Shown here: positions 41,898 to 50,247 of the stretch, in pieces
Layout: each line of letters starts with the position of its first letter
Numbering within the stretch: the first letter of the stretch is position 1
DNA from: Planococcus halocryophilus
GTDB lineage: Bacteria; Bacillota; Bacilli; Bacillales_A; Planococcaceae
Direction of reading: 5' to 3'
DNA length: 64,000 bases
Assembly (NCBI RefSeq): GCF_022489025.1
Contig: NZ_JAKVTG010000002.1
Coordinates: forward strand, 186,001 to 250,000
Program-made: the position numbers and the translations under genes
The notes under the pieces: model-generated
The model's database searches: none
What the model saw: the letters and a program-made list of their open reading frames with translations, nothing else
Told to the model about the DNA's origin: nothing

Positions 41898-42559
41898 ACA
41901 AACCAATTATTTTCTGCGATTTCGATGGCACGATTACAGCCAACGATAACATCATCGCAATCATGAAGAAATTTGATCCGCCTGGTTGGGAACCCATCAA
42001 AAACCAAATCCTTGATCAATCTATATCTATACGTGAGGGTGTAGCGAAAATGTTTTCATTGCTCCCTGTGTCCGCAAAGGATGATGTTGTTTCATATGTT
42101 CTCGACCAAGCTGAAATACGAGAAGGTTTTCGTGATTTTGTCGATTATGTAAAAACCCATGAACTTTCTTTATACATTGTCAGTGGAGGCATCGATTTTT
42201 TCGTTTATCCACTTCTTAAACCTTTTGGTCCCTTTGATGGCATCTATTGCAACAGCGCAGATTTCTCGAAAGATCTCATCCATATTGAATTTCCGCATGG
42301 CTGTGATGAAATTTGTACGAGTCAAGGATGTGGCTGCTGTAAACCGTCCATCATCCGTAAACTTTTGTCCGAAGGCACTAACAGCATTGTGATTGGAGAT
42401 TCGATCAGTGATTGGGAAGCCGCTAAAAAAGCTGATTTTGTCATCGCTCGAGATTTACTGGCTGACAAATGCAAAGAAGCTAGAATCGATTATCAACCGT
42501 TTGAAACTTTTCATGAAGTTATCGCTATAGTGGATAAATATATAGGAGTGAAGTCATGA
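41894..42559 (+). CDS. mtnX: 2-hydroxy-3-keto-5-methylthiopentenyl-1-phosphate phosphatase
   Basis: 221 residues, HAD phosphatase. Motif [15 protein letters not shown], motif [14 protein letters not shown], motif III and [29 protein letters not shown] stretch is typical of MtnX. I prefer the TTG at 41894 (TTGA overlap with the mtnW stop; GGGGGT seven bases before it). An in-frame ATG at 41879 has no ribosome binding site and is the alternative. Makes acireductone for MtnD. Confidence 0.93.
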   Translation: MNKPIIFCDFDGTITANDNIIAIMKKFDPPGWEPIKNQILDQSISIREGVAKMFSLLPVSAKDDVVSYVLDQAEIREGFRDFVDYVKTHELSLYIVSGGIDFFVYPLLKPFGPFDGIYCNSADFSKDLIHIEFPHGCDEICTSQGCGCCKPSIIRKLLSEGTNSIVIGDSISDWEAAKKADFVIARDLLADKCKEARIDYQPFETFHEVIAIVDKYIGVKS

Positions 42560-43170
42560 TCGCATTGAATGAAAAATGGCTTGAACTAGCGGATGTCAAA
42601 GATGAACTAGCTGTTCGCGACTGGTTTATGGGGACTAGTGGAAATCTAGCCATTAAAGTGACTGACGAACCACTCGAGTTCTTAGTCACTGCCAGTGGTA
42701 AAGACAAGAAAAAACGGACAAATGAAGACTTTCTACTAGTGGATGAAAATGGACAACCCACCATTGAAAAATTCTTAACACCCTCTGCTGAAACCTTATT
42801 GCATTGTGCAATTTACAGAAAGACCCAAGCCGGTTGCAGTCTTCACGTCCATACGGTTGCCAATAATGTCATTTCCGAATTATATGGCGATGCTGGAAAA
42901 ATCGATTTTCAAGGACAGGAACTGATTAAAGCTTTCGGATTATGGGAAGAAGATGCTGTTCTAACAATTCCCATTATTGCTAATCACGCAGATATCCCAA
43001 CACTCACCCGTGAGTTTGAAGCCACTATTTCGGCAGATAAAGGAGCCGTGCTAATCCGTAATCACGGCATTACCGTGTGGGGGAAAAATAGTTTTGAGGC
43101 AAAAAAACTACTTGAAGCCTGCGAGTTTTTATTTCAATACCAATTAGCATTACAACTACAGTTAAAATAA
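42556..43170 (+). CDS. mtnB: Methylthioribulose-1-phosphate dehydratase
   Basis: 204 residues, class II aldolase fold. [12 protein letters not shown] begins the substrate loop; zinc ligands are in LHVHTVANN and RNHGITVWG, and [12 protein letters not shown] is conserved. Dehydrates methylthioribulose 1-phosphate to the diketone used by MtnW. Start overlaps the mtnX stop (ATGA) behind ATAGGAGTG. Confidence 0.95.
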   Translation: MIALNEKWLELADVKDELAVRDWFMGTSGNLAIKVTDEPLEFLVTASGKDKKKRTNEDFLLVDENGQPTIEKFLTPSAETLLHCAIYRKTQAGCSLHVHTVANNVISELYGDAGKIDFQGQELIKAFGLWEEDAVLTIPIIANHADIPTLTREFEATISADKGAVLIRNHGITVWGKNSFEAKKLLEACEFLFQYQLALQLQLK

Positions 43171-43185
43171 GAGAGGAAGATTAGT

Positions 43186-43716
43186 ATGGCCATCATTAAA
43201 ATTCAAGGAACAAAAAAGACAATTGAAGCGCACGACGACGTAGCCGCATTTTTGGAACAACAAGAGGTCGTTTATGAGCATTGGGATATCGATAAATTAC
43301 CAGCGCATCTACGTGAAAAATTCGATTTAACGGATGCCGAAAAAGATGAAATTCTTCAAGCATTTCAAACAGAAGTCAGTGATATCTCAGAACGTCGGGG
43401 CTACCAGGCAGCGGATATTATTTCATTATCAGATTCCAACCCTAAATTAGATGAGTTATTAAAAAACTTTCAACGCAAACACATCCATACAGATGATGAA
43501 GTGCGCTATATCGTCAGCGGACATGGGGTTTTCATCATTCAAGGAAAAGACGAAAATTTCTTTGAAGTTCATCTGACGCCAGGCGATCTCATTTCGGTTC
43601 CTGAAAACATTACGCATTACTTTACACTTGCTGAAGATCGAAAAGTCGTAGCCATTCGTATTTTCGTCACAACTGAAGGATGGGTACCTGTTTACCAAGA
43701 AGAAAGCAGCGTATAA
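43186..43716 (+). CDS. mtnD: Acireductone dioxygenase
   Basis: 176 residues, cupin. The metal site is HIHTDDEVRYIVSGHGVF (HxH, three residues, E) plus the later histidine in VPENITHYFTL. With iron it yields the keto-acid precursor of methionine, with nickel an off-pathway product. Last gene of mtnWXBD, 15 bp after mtnB. The aminotransferase MtnE and nucleosidase MtnN of the pathway are not in the window. Confidence 0.96.
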   Translation: MAIIKIQGTKKTIEAHDDVAAFLEQQEVVYEHWDIDKLPAHLREKFDLTDAEKDEILQAFQTEVSDISERRGYQAADIISLSDSNPKLDELLKNFQRKHIHTDDEVRYIVSGHGVFIIQGKDENFFEVHLTPGDLISVPENITHYFTLAEDRKVVAIRIFVTTEGWVPVYQEESSV

Positions 43717-43736
43717 ATTTACTATCTAATAAGAAG

Positions 43737-43763
43737 AGACTCGACTATATCGAGTCTTTTTAT
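43737..43763 (+). terminator. Terminator of mtnWXBD
   Basis: AGACTCGA and TCGAGTCT pair over CTATA, followed by TTTTTATTTT. Confidence 0.9.
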
Positions 43764-43857
43764 TTTGAGAAAAAAGGTAATTTCTTTCTATTTATAATGT
43801 CTTTTAAGCTATAATGGCTTTTGAGTTATATTTTAAAATTAGAAATGAGCGATTCAT

Positions 43858-46800
43858 ATGAAAAAAATGATTTGGTTTTTTGGTGGAGTGATACTTTTAC
43901 TTGCCCTTCCTATCCTAATTTGGTTTTTAAAAGAAGAAAAAATAGTCAATATTGCGATTATCGATAAAACTGTTCCAACTGAAAGTTATAGGGAACATAA
44001 AGGCTTAACATGGCTATTAAATCATCAGCGCTACGTTTCTGAAACAGAAGAAGCCTACAATGCTACGACCGATTACTACGGCTTTGTTCCAGATGAAAAA
44101 GATGAAAGCTATACGATTCGTGAATTACCTACAGATTATTCCGGAACTGACCTCATTTACTTGGCAGATTCTTATGGAGTTTACGAAGAAGATCTCCCTT
44201 GGCAGACTAAAGAAAAAACACCAGGTAGTTCATCCATGATTGCAGGCGGCCTCCAAATGGATGAGTGGCAGGCGATTAAACAACAAGTACAGTCTGAAGG
44301 TACAGACTTAGTCATGGAGTTCAACACGTTCGCTTCTCCGACTTCTAAAGAAGTTTCACAAGATATGAACACATTTTTAGGTCTCGAATGGAGTGGTTGG
44401 AGTGGTCGCTATTTTGAAGAGCTACAAACTTCTAAAGGTGCCGTTCCTCAATGGATTGTTACTAATTATGAAAAAAACGATGTGCAATGGCAGTTTGAAG
44501 GTGCGGGTTTTGTACTAGTTAACGACGATTCCGGTGAAATTGTTGTTCTTTCTGAAGATGCTGAGGAAATTGGCAGCGATGGTCTTAACCTTGCATTTAC
44601 TGAGCAAGGCATTGCTCAGTTTGATTTGAAAGAAAGCCCTTCTTTCGATTATTGGTTTGATATTAATCTAGCTGCTCCCGAAACTGAAGTTCTCGCAGAT
44701 TATCAATGGGACTTGCAGGATTCAGGTAAAGAGAAATTGAAAAAAGCGGGCATTCCACAGAACTTCCCAGCAGTATTCCACCAATCCAAATACGGTGCAG
44801 ACCTTTACTATTTCGCAGGGGATTTTGTTGATATCAATGATGTTCCGAATTTCTATCGCTTTGCAGGTTTCTCAAAACTGCGCTCTTTCCTGTCTACAGA
44901 ATCACTGGATGCTGAAAAGAGTTTTTACTGGAAAACATATATCCCAATGATGGAGTCCATTTTGGCAAATGCCGAAGACAAAAAAGCACCTATTGACAAG
45001 GCACAAAAAACGCTGGCTGTCGAAAATGGCATTTCATATCCTTCTCGTATAAACGATCAAACATTTGAAGTTTACGAAGACGGCGAATGGCAACCTCTTA
45101 CTATTAAAGGTGTAAACTTAGGCATGGCCAAACCTGGAACGTTCCCTGGTGAAGCAGCTATTACACGTGCGGAATATGACCGCTGGTTTAAAGCAATTGG
45201 TGATATGAATGCGAATGCGGTGCGTGTTTATACCCTTCACCCCCCTGCTTTTTATGAAGCGTTTGCTGCTTATAACGCTAGCGCAAAAGAACCACTTTAC
45301 TTGTATCACGGGGTTTGGATTGACGAAGAGCCCTTAGTAGAATCTTTAGATGCTTTTGATCCTGACATTACCGAGCGCTTTCAGGCAGAAGTCAAAAAAA
45401 TTGTGGATGTTGTCCACGGCGATGCTGTCGTTGAACAACAGCCGGGACATGCATACGGCAACTATAAAACAGACATCTCTCCTTATGTGATTGGTTGGAT
45501 GGTTGGTATCGAATGGTACCCGGTAATGGTCGATCAAATGGAGCAAGATTATCCCAATCTTGGCGAATATCAAGGCCAGTATGTCTACACAGAAAATGCT
45601 AATCCGATGGAAAATTGGTTAGCCCAGCAATTAGACCTTCTCGCTTCTTATGAACTCGATACATACGAAAGTATGCGCCCTTTAAGCTTTACTAACTGGG
45701 TGACAACCGATAATATCGATCAGCCCGCAGAGCCAAGTGTTCAAGAAGATATGGCTACTGTTGATCCGAATCATATCAAAACCAAGGATATAATAGATAC
45801 AGTCGGCATGTTCGCTTCGTATCATGTTTATCCATACTATCCGGATTTCTTGAATTTAGAAGAACGTTATACAGAATACGTTGATCATCGCGGAGAATTC
45901 AATAATTATGCCGGATACTTGAAAGATTTAAAAGACTCTCACGACATGCCGGTTCTTATTGCTGAGTTCGGAATTCCCGCCTCGCGTGGCATGACGCATG
46001 AAAATCCATTTGGCTGGAACCAAGGGTTTATCTCTGAAAAAGAGCAAGGTAACATTGTTAGTCATATGTACGAAGACATTCTTGAAGAAGGCATGCTAGG
46101 CGGTATGGTCTTTACTTGGCAAGACGAGTGGTTTAAGCGAACATGGAATACAATGGATTACGACAATCCGAACGAACGACCATTTTGGTCTAATGCTCAA
46201 ACAAACGAACAACAATTTGGTCTCTTGAGTTTCGATCGCCATAAAGTAAAAGTAGATGGTATAGACGATTGGAAAGATGGAAAACTGTTGTACGAAAAAG
46301 ATGCGGGCGCGCTCAATAGCGTTACGATGGATTCCGATGAGCGATATGTCTACATTAAAGCCCAATTCGATCCTGCTAATAAGAAATGGTGGACTGAAAA
46401 AGACTTTAATCTATATTTTAGTATCCGTAATGACAAAGGGATTGCCATCGAGGATTTCGAAAAAACTGAGTTTTTGGCGGACTTCCAGTTGAAGATTGAA
46501 AATCTAGAACAAGCACAGCTGCAAATCGCTGGCGATTACGATAGCTTTTACTATGATTATCATGAGCGTTTGAAAATGATTCCTGCAGAAGAAAACATTG
46601 AATCGACATTCCATCCAATTCGACTCGCTCTAAATAAAGAATTTGTACGACCGGACACTAAAGAAACTGTCCCGTTCGCTTCATATGAAACAGGCGTGTT
46701 CCAATTTGGGATTGCTAATCCAGAGCATGAAGATTATGATTCGTTGAATGACTATTATTATGACGAAAAGACCGGGGTTATGGAAATTCGCATTCCATGG

Positions 46801-47058
46801 ATGTTGTTAAATGCGAAAGATCCCGCAAAACGAGAATTTACAGGTGACCTTCAAAAAGATGGCATCGAAGCTTCTCAAACAATCAAAGGTCTAGATATTG
46901 CGGCGAACTTAACAAGCAAAGACGGAGAAGTTGTAGAGGCTTTTGATTCTAAGAAAGTTGCTCAATATTCGTGGGAAACATGGGGATTACCACAGTCTGA
47001 AGAACGATTAAAACAATCCTATTACATTCTCCAAGAAACGTTTGGAGAAACCGAATAA
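43858..47058 (+). CDS. Large membrane-anchored glycosidase-like protein
   Basis: 1066 residues. One N-terminal membrane span (about 5-25) anchors an extracellular protein. Residues 30-395 have no recognised fold but are rich in acidic and aromatic residues. Residues about 403-770 look like a clan-A TIM barrel: LTIKGVNLGMAKPGTFPGE and ANAVRVYTLHPPAFYEAF at its start, a possible acid/base E552 in VGIEWYP, and a possible nucleophile E703 in LIAEFGIP. A beta-rich C-terminal region (about 810-1066, YVYIKAQFDP...) resembles carbohydrate-binding modules. The active site assignment is inference from clan-A patterns. Converges on a secreted glycosidase-like gene controlled by c-di-GMP. A polysaccharide-processing role is plausible; function is not proved. 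Confidence 0.75.
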   Translation: MKKMIWFFGGVILLLALPILIWFLKEEKIVNIAIIDKTVPTESYREHKGLTWLLNHQRYVSETEEAYNATTDYYGFVPDEKDESYTIRELPTDYSGTDLIYLADSYGVYEEDLPWQTKEKTPGSSSMIAGGLQMDEWQAIKQQVQSEGTDLVMEFNTFASPTSKEVSQDMNTFLGLEWSGWSGRYFEELQTSKGAVPQWIVTNYEKNDVQWQFEGAGFVLVNDDSGEIVVLSEDAEEIGSDGLNLAFTEQGIAQFDLKESPSFDYWFDINLAAPETEVLADYQWDLQDSGKEKLKKAGIPQNFPAVFHQSKYGADLYYFAGDFVDINDVPNFYRFAGFSKLRSFLSTESLDAEKSFYWKTYIPMMESILANAEDKKAPIDKAQKTLAVENGISYPSRINDQTFEVYEDGEWQPLTIKGVNLGMAKPGTFPGEAAITRAEYDRWFKAIGDMNANAVRVYTLHPPAFYEAFAAYNASAKEPLYLYHGVWIDEEPLVESLDAFDPDITERFQAEVKKIVDVVHGDAVVEQQPGHAYGNYKTDISPYVIGWMVGIEWYPVMVDQMEQDYPNLGEYQGQYVYTENANPMENWLAQQLDLLASYELDTYESMRPLSFTNWVTTDNIDQPAEPSVQEDMATVDPNHIKTKDIIDTVGMFASYHVYPYYPDFLNLEERYTEYVDHRGEFNNYAGYLKDLKDSHDMPVLIAEFGIPASRGMTHENPFGWNQGFISEKEQGNIVSHMYEDILEEGMLGGMVFTWQDEWFKRTWNTMDYDNPNERPFWSNAQTNEQQFGLLSFDRHKVKVDGIDDWKDGKLLYEKDAGALNSVTMDSDERYVYIKAQFDPANKKWWTEKDFNLYFSIRNDKGIAIEDFEKTEFLADFQLKIENLEQAQLQIAGDYDSFYYDYHERLKMIPAEENIESTFHPIRLALNKEFVRPDTKETVPFASYETGVFQFGIANPEHEDYDSLNDYYYDEKTGVMEIRIPWMLLNAKDPAKREFTGDLQKDGIEASQTIKGLDIAANLTSKDGEVVEAFDSKKVAQYSWETWGLPQSEERLKQSYYILQETFGETE

Positions 47059-47072
47059 TATGAGAAAAATTA

Positions 47073-47117
47073 AAAACTGACGGAGAAAAGGACCATCCTT
47101 TTCTCCATCAGTTTTTT
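47073..47117. terminator. Bidirectional terminator between the two glycosidase-like genes
   Basis: AAACTGA-GGAGAAAAGG pairs with CCTTTTCTCC-TCAGTTT with one mismatch; T tracts on both strands. Confidence 0.88.
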
Positions 47118-47132
47118 AGATTTTAATAAACT

Positions 47133-48002
47133 TTAGGGTTTCATTGTTTTCCAGCTATCTACATGATGAACAGCTACGCCACCAAATCCAGATGCTGTCG
47201 AATAATAAGCCGACACTTTCGCTAACTCACCATTCATGAAAGCTTCGCCTTCTTCAAAGAAAGAAATATTATTGCCTTCATCGGTTTGCCCAGTTTCAAC
47301 TCCGACTACAACGGTTTTCCCATATTTCTCTGCATAAGCTACTTCATTTTTTACGAGTTCTGTAATCATTGCTGCTGAATCTCGGTATGCCATTAACGTA
47401 ACACTATCTGTATTAGCAATTACCCATTCGGCGAGTACACCTTTGCCGTACGTATTTTTATAAGCGATTTCATCGAACCAGAAAGGCATATCCGCCTCAA
47501 GTGGTAAATTCATCGCTGCTGTACTAGATGCTGCTTTACTTAAAAGAGCTTGATAAGATTTAATCGTTGCTGCTCGGTTTGTATTCCAACCACTATATAA
47601 ATAAGGCTCAACGTCCAAGTGAACACCTGCAAACTTCTGAGCCGGTAAAGCTCTCTGTTGATAAGTAGATAGCCAGTTCATCAAACGATCCTGTTTAGCA
47701 AAGCCTTTAGGTGCTACCCAGTCATTTGCTCCGTCCAATGCATAAATGGTCATGCCTGCTGCTCCTGCTTTTTCGATAAAACTCTGATAAGTCGTAGCTG
47801 GAATGTCTTCGTCAATTTGTACATAGACCTTATTGACGTCTTTGCTTTCTAGAAATGCTAGTGTGCCCGCTTCATCACTATAAATCATCCACGGATTCCA
47901 TAACCATGTCGCTTTTACATCTAACTCCATCGCATGAGCGTTGACACCCGTTTGTGTCAGCATAAACAACAACAATACACCCGCCATCATTAATTTTTTC
48001 AT
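47133..48002 (-). CDS. Secreted TIM-barrel, glycosidase-like protein
   Basis: 289 residues. Signal peptide 1-24 ending in AHA, so secreted. The mature part begins with a TWLWNPWMIY block and alternates strands and helices like a TIM barrel: VNKVYVQIDEDI, AGMTIYALDG, FAGVHLDVEPYLYSGW and VTLMAYRDSAA. D130 and E132 in HLDVEP recall the DxE at the end of strand 4 in GH18-like and related barrels; the terminal GGVAVHHVDSWKTM is like the last strand of such folds. Catalysis is unproved. Its leader is a c-di-GMP-I riboswitch that appears to act on translation. Confidence 0.78.
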   Translation of the reverse strand: MKKLMMAGVLLLFMLTQTGVNAHAMELDVKATWLWNPWMIYSDEAGTLAFLESKDVNKVYVQIDEDIPATTYQSFIEKAGAAGMTIYALDGANDWVAPKGFAKQDRLMNWLSTYQQRALPAQKFAGVHLDVEPYLYSGWNTNRAATIKSYQALLSKAASSTAAMNLPLEADMPFWFDEIAYKNTYGKGVLAEWVIANTDSVTLMAYRDSAAMITELVKNEVAYAEKYGKTVVVGVETGQTDEGNNISFFEEGEAFMNGELAKVSAYYSTASGFGGVAVHHVDSWKTMKP

Positions 48003-48014
48003 TTTCCAATACCC

Positions 48015-48135
48015 TCCCGTTCTGTAAGCCGTGGCTCAAAGAACGAGACCCTGGCAACCTGACGACCTTGCGTTTTTCAACGGTTAGGCTCATGGCTTTG
48101 CGTCCTCCCCTTTCGGTGGAGTTTGCCTTTTTCAG
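48015..48135 (-). ncRNA. c-di-GMP-I (GEMM) riboswitch with RBS-sequestering stem
   Basis: Reading left from 48135: AAAAAGGCAAACTCCACCGA, then AAGGGGAGGACGCAAAGCCA, a P2 tetraloop arm and the invariant GGACGCAAAGCC, then GAGCCTAA...CGCAAGG and the closing AGGTTGCCAGG. These are the GEMM-I signatures. Downstream, TCTCGTTCT (48040-48048) pairs over nine base pairs with AGAACGGGA (48015-48023), which includes part of the GGGAGGG ribosome binding site. No intrinsic terminator is seen, so control of translation start is likely. Whether c-di-GMP turns the gene on or off cannot be read from sequence. Confidence 0.93.
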
Positions 48136-48262
48136 ATTTTTATCATTATATGTTAAATAATGCATTTTTGCCATCTTTTTAAAAAAATTCTTTTCATATG
48201 AAAGATTTAACGTAATAATCAACAATAGCATCTCAGTATTTTTTACAAAAGGAGTGGATCCC

Positions 48263-49621
48263 ATGTCCATAGCATTACGTGAAGACGAAATTACATTGGC
48301 TTTGATCAAGTCGTTAAAAGAAGGCAAACTAACTGAATTTCAAGAAATTCTAGATGAGCTACAGCCATACGATATGGCTATTCAATATCGACACTTGCCA
48401 GACAAGCACCGCAATAAATTCCTTCTCTATTTATCTATTCGGCAATTAACAGAGTTGATGCAAGAACTTCCTAAAATTGAACAAATCGACATTCTTCAGA
48501 AATTAGGGGTAGAAAAGTCTTCCAAAGTATTGGACCGCATGGATAACGACGATTTGGCATTGCTACTGGCAGACCTTGAACCGGAACGCATTGAAGAGCT
48601 ATTGTCTCAAATAAATCAAGACGATTCTAAGTTTGTCCAAAGCACGATGACCTATCCTCCTGAAACAGCCGGTCGACTAATGAATAACCGTTATGTCTGG
48701 ATTCCGCGTCATTACACAATTCGTGATGCCATTGATAAGATTAGGCATTTTGCAGAATTAGCGGAATACCTCAACTATCTTTATATTGTCGATGAAGATA
48801 AAAAACTGCTTGGAGTGGTTTCCTATAAGGATTTAATCCTTGGGAACCTTGAAGACAAAATTGAAGAAGTGATGTATAAGCGCGTTGTCAAAGCTGACGT
48901 GTTGATGGACCAAGAAGATGTGGCTCAAATCATTAGCCGTTATGATTTTGTCACGTTACCAATTGTTGAAAATGACAATACACTTGCTGGGATTATCACC
49001 GTAGATGACGTAATCGATGTCGTCATGCAAGAAGCGAATGAAGATATTGAAAAATTATCAGCTTCTGGTAAATCGATCGACTTTAACACTCCTGCTTGGA
49101 CAGCGGCTTATCGGCGACTGCCTTGGCTGATTTTACTCTTGTTTATCGGATTGTTTTCAGGCAGTATTATTAGTCGCTTCGAAAATACGCTACAAACCGT
49201 TGTAGCTTTAACGTTTTTTATGCCGTTAATTGCCGGGATGACTGGAAACACTGGTACGCAATCCCTGTCTGTCGTTGTTCGCGGACTGGCTTCGCAAAAG
49301 CTTGATTTTAAGCAAACCATTAAGCTGATCATTCGAGAATTATGGGTCGGTATCATTATTGGCGTTATTTGTTCTATCCTTATTTTACTCATTGCTTATG
49401 TGTGGCAAGGCAATTTGGCGTTAGGCATTGTCGTTGGTGGATCATTATTAATGACATTAATCATCGGAACGTTAGCTGGAACGATTATCCCTCTTATTTT
49501 GTACAGATTCAATATTGATCCAGCTGTTGCTTCCGGTCCTTTAATTACGACCATTAACGATATTCTGTCTTTATTGATTTATTTCGGTATGGCGACTTTG
49601 TTTATTTCTCAGTTGATGTAA
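48263..49621 (+). CDS. mgtE: Magnesium transporter MgtE
   Basis: 452 residues. An N-terminal MgtE_N superhelical domain (KIEQIDILQKLG, LEPERIEELLSQ), a tandem CBS pair (about 137-255; AEYLNYLYIVDEDKKLLGVV, TLPIVENDNTLAGIITVDDV) and five C-terminal membrane spans with PLIAGMTGNTGTQSLSVVVR, the conserved pore motif. Magnesium binding to the cytoplasmic domains closes the channel. ATG 48263 has GGAG eight bases upstream. No M-box riboswitch was found in the short leader. Confidence 0.95.
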   Translation: MSIALREDEITLALIKSLKEGKLTEFQEILDELQPYDMAIQYRHLPDKHRNKFLLYLSIRQLTELMQELPKIEQIDILQKLGVEKSSKVLDRMDNDDLALLLADLEPERIEELLSQINQDDSKFVQSTMTYPPETAGRLMNNRYVWIPRHYTIRDAIDKIRHFAELAEYLNYLYIVDEDKKLLGVVSYKDLILGNLEDKIEEVMYKRVVKADVLMDQEDVAQIISRYDFVTLPIVENDNTLAGIITVDDVIDVVMQEANEDIEKLSASGKSIDFNTPAWTAAYRRLPWLILLLFIGLFSGSIISRFENTLQTVVALTFFMPLIAGMTGNTGTQSLSVVVRGLASQKLDFKQTIKLIIRELWVGIIIGVICSILILLIAYVWQGNLALGIVVGGSLLMTLIIGTLAGTIIPLILYRFNIDPAVASGPLITTINDILSLLIYFGMATLFISQLM

Positions 49622-49658
49622 AAAAAATAATAAAAAAATCTTTTTCTAAGCATTTTTC

Positions 49659-49687
49659 TTTAAACCTAGTAAGTCTCTTGGTATAAT
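49659..49687 (+). promoter_or_regulatory. Promoter of the DUF4395 gene
   Basis: TTTAAA (49659-49664), 17 bp, perfect TATAAT (49682-49687). Confidence 0.7.
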
Positions 49688-49713
49688 GGGTTGAAACCTA
49701 AGGAGGCGTGTTT

Positions 49714-50127
49714 ATGACTATTCCAAAACCCCTTGTCCAAACCAACCAAGCTTTTATCGTCGTTACAGTCGTTATGGCATTATTGCTCCACCCAGCTATT
49801 TTATTATTCCCATTTGTTGTTGGAGCTTATACATTAATCACTAAGAAAAACCCCGTTATTTTATGGAGCCGCCGTTTTTTGAAAAAGCCCATGGCGAGCT
49901 ACCTGCAAGAAGATCGAGATCAACAATTGTTTAACCAATGGATTGCCACTATCTGTTTAGGTTTATCACTCGTTTTCTTTTCTGTTGGTTTGCCGTTACT
50001 TGGATTTGCCTTCAGTGTGATGGTTATTATCGCTGCAGGCGTTGCATTGATGGGTTACTGCATCGGCTGTACGATTCGTTACCGTTATATGATGTGGAAA
50101 CACAACCGCACCAAAGTACAGGCATAA
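49714..50127 (+). CDS. DUF4395 family membrane protein
   Basis: 137 residues, four membrane spans. PKPLVQTNQAFIVVTVVMAL, a basic middle loop (ILWSRRFLKKPMASYLQED) and a final GYCIGCTIRYRYM with a C-x2-C pair are typical of DUF4395. Related proteins sit near thiol/rhodanese genes in some bacteria; the role is unknown. ATG 49714 follows AAGGAGG; the ATG at 49708 is too close to that site. Confidence 0.85.
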   Translation: MTIPKPLVQTNQAFIVVTVVMALLLHPAILLFPFVVGAYTLITKKNPVILWSRRFLKKPMASYLQEDRDQQLFNQWIATICLGLSLVFFSVGLPLLGFAFSVMVIIAAGVALMGYCIGCTIRYRYMMWKHNRTKVQA

Positions 50128-50156
50128 AAAAGACGGCGAGCAACTGCTCACCGTTT
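50128..50156. terminator. Hairpin after the DUF4395 gene
   Basis: GACGGCGAGCA and TGCTCACCGTT pair with one mismatch. Nearly the same sequence forms the proA terminator at 52199-52226. The T tract is on the minus strand only, so termination of the plus-strand gene may be poor. Confidence 0.55.
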
Positions 50157-50247
50157 CAGACTGTAGACAAAGTCTATTGAAAATGTATAGTTGTGTATAA
50201 CCACAACCGTTCCAGCCACTGCGCTTTCCATGGGCTCAGCTTCAGCC

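Noticed and set aside
48136-48262. M-box magnesium riboswitch before mgtE
   Set aside because: The gap is short, AT-rich and lacks conserved M-box segments.
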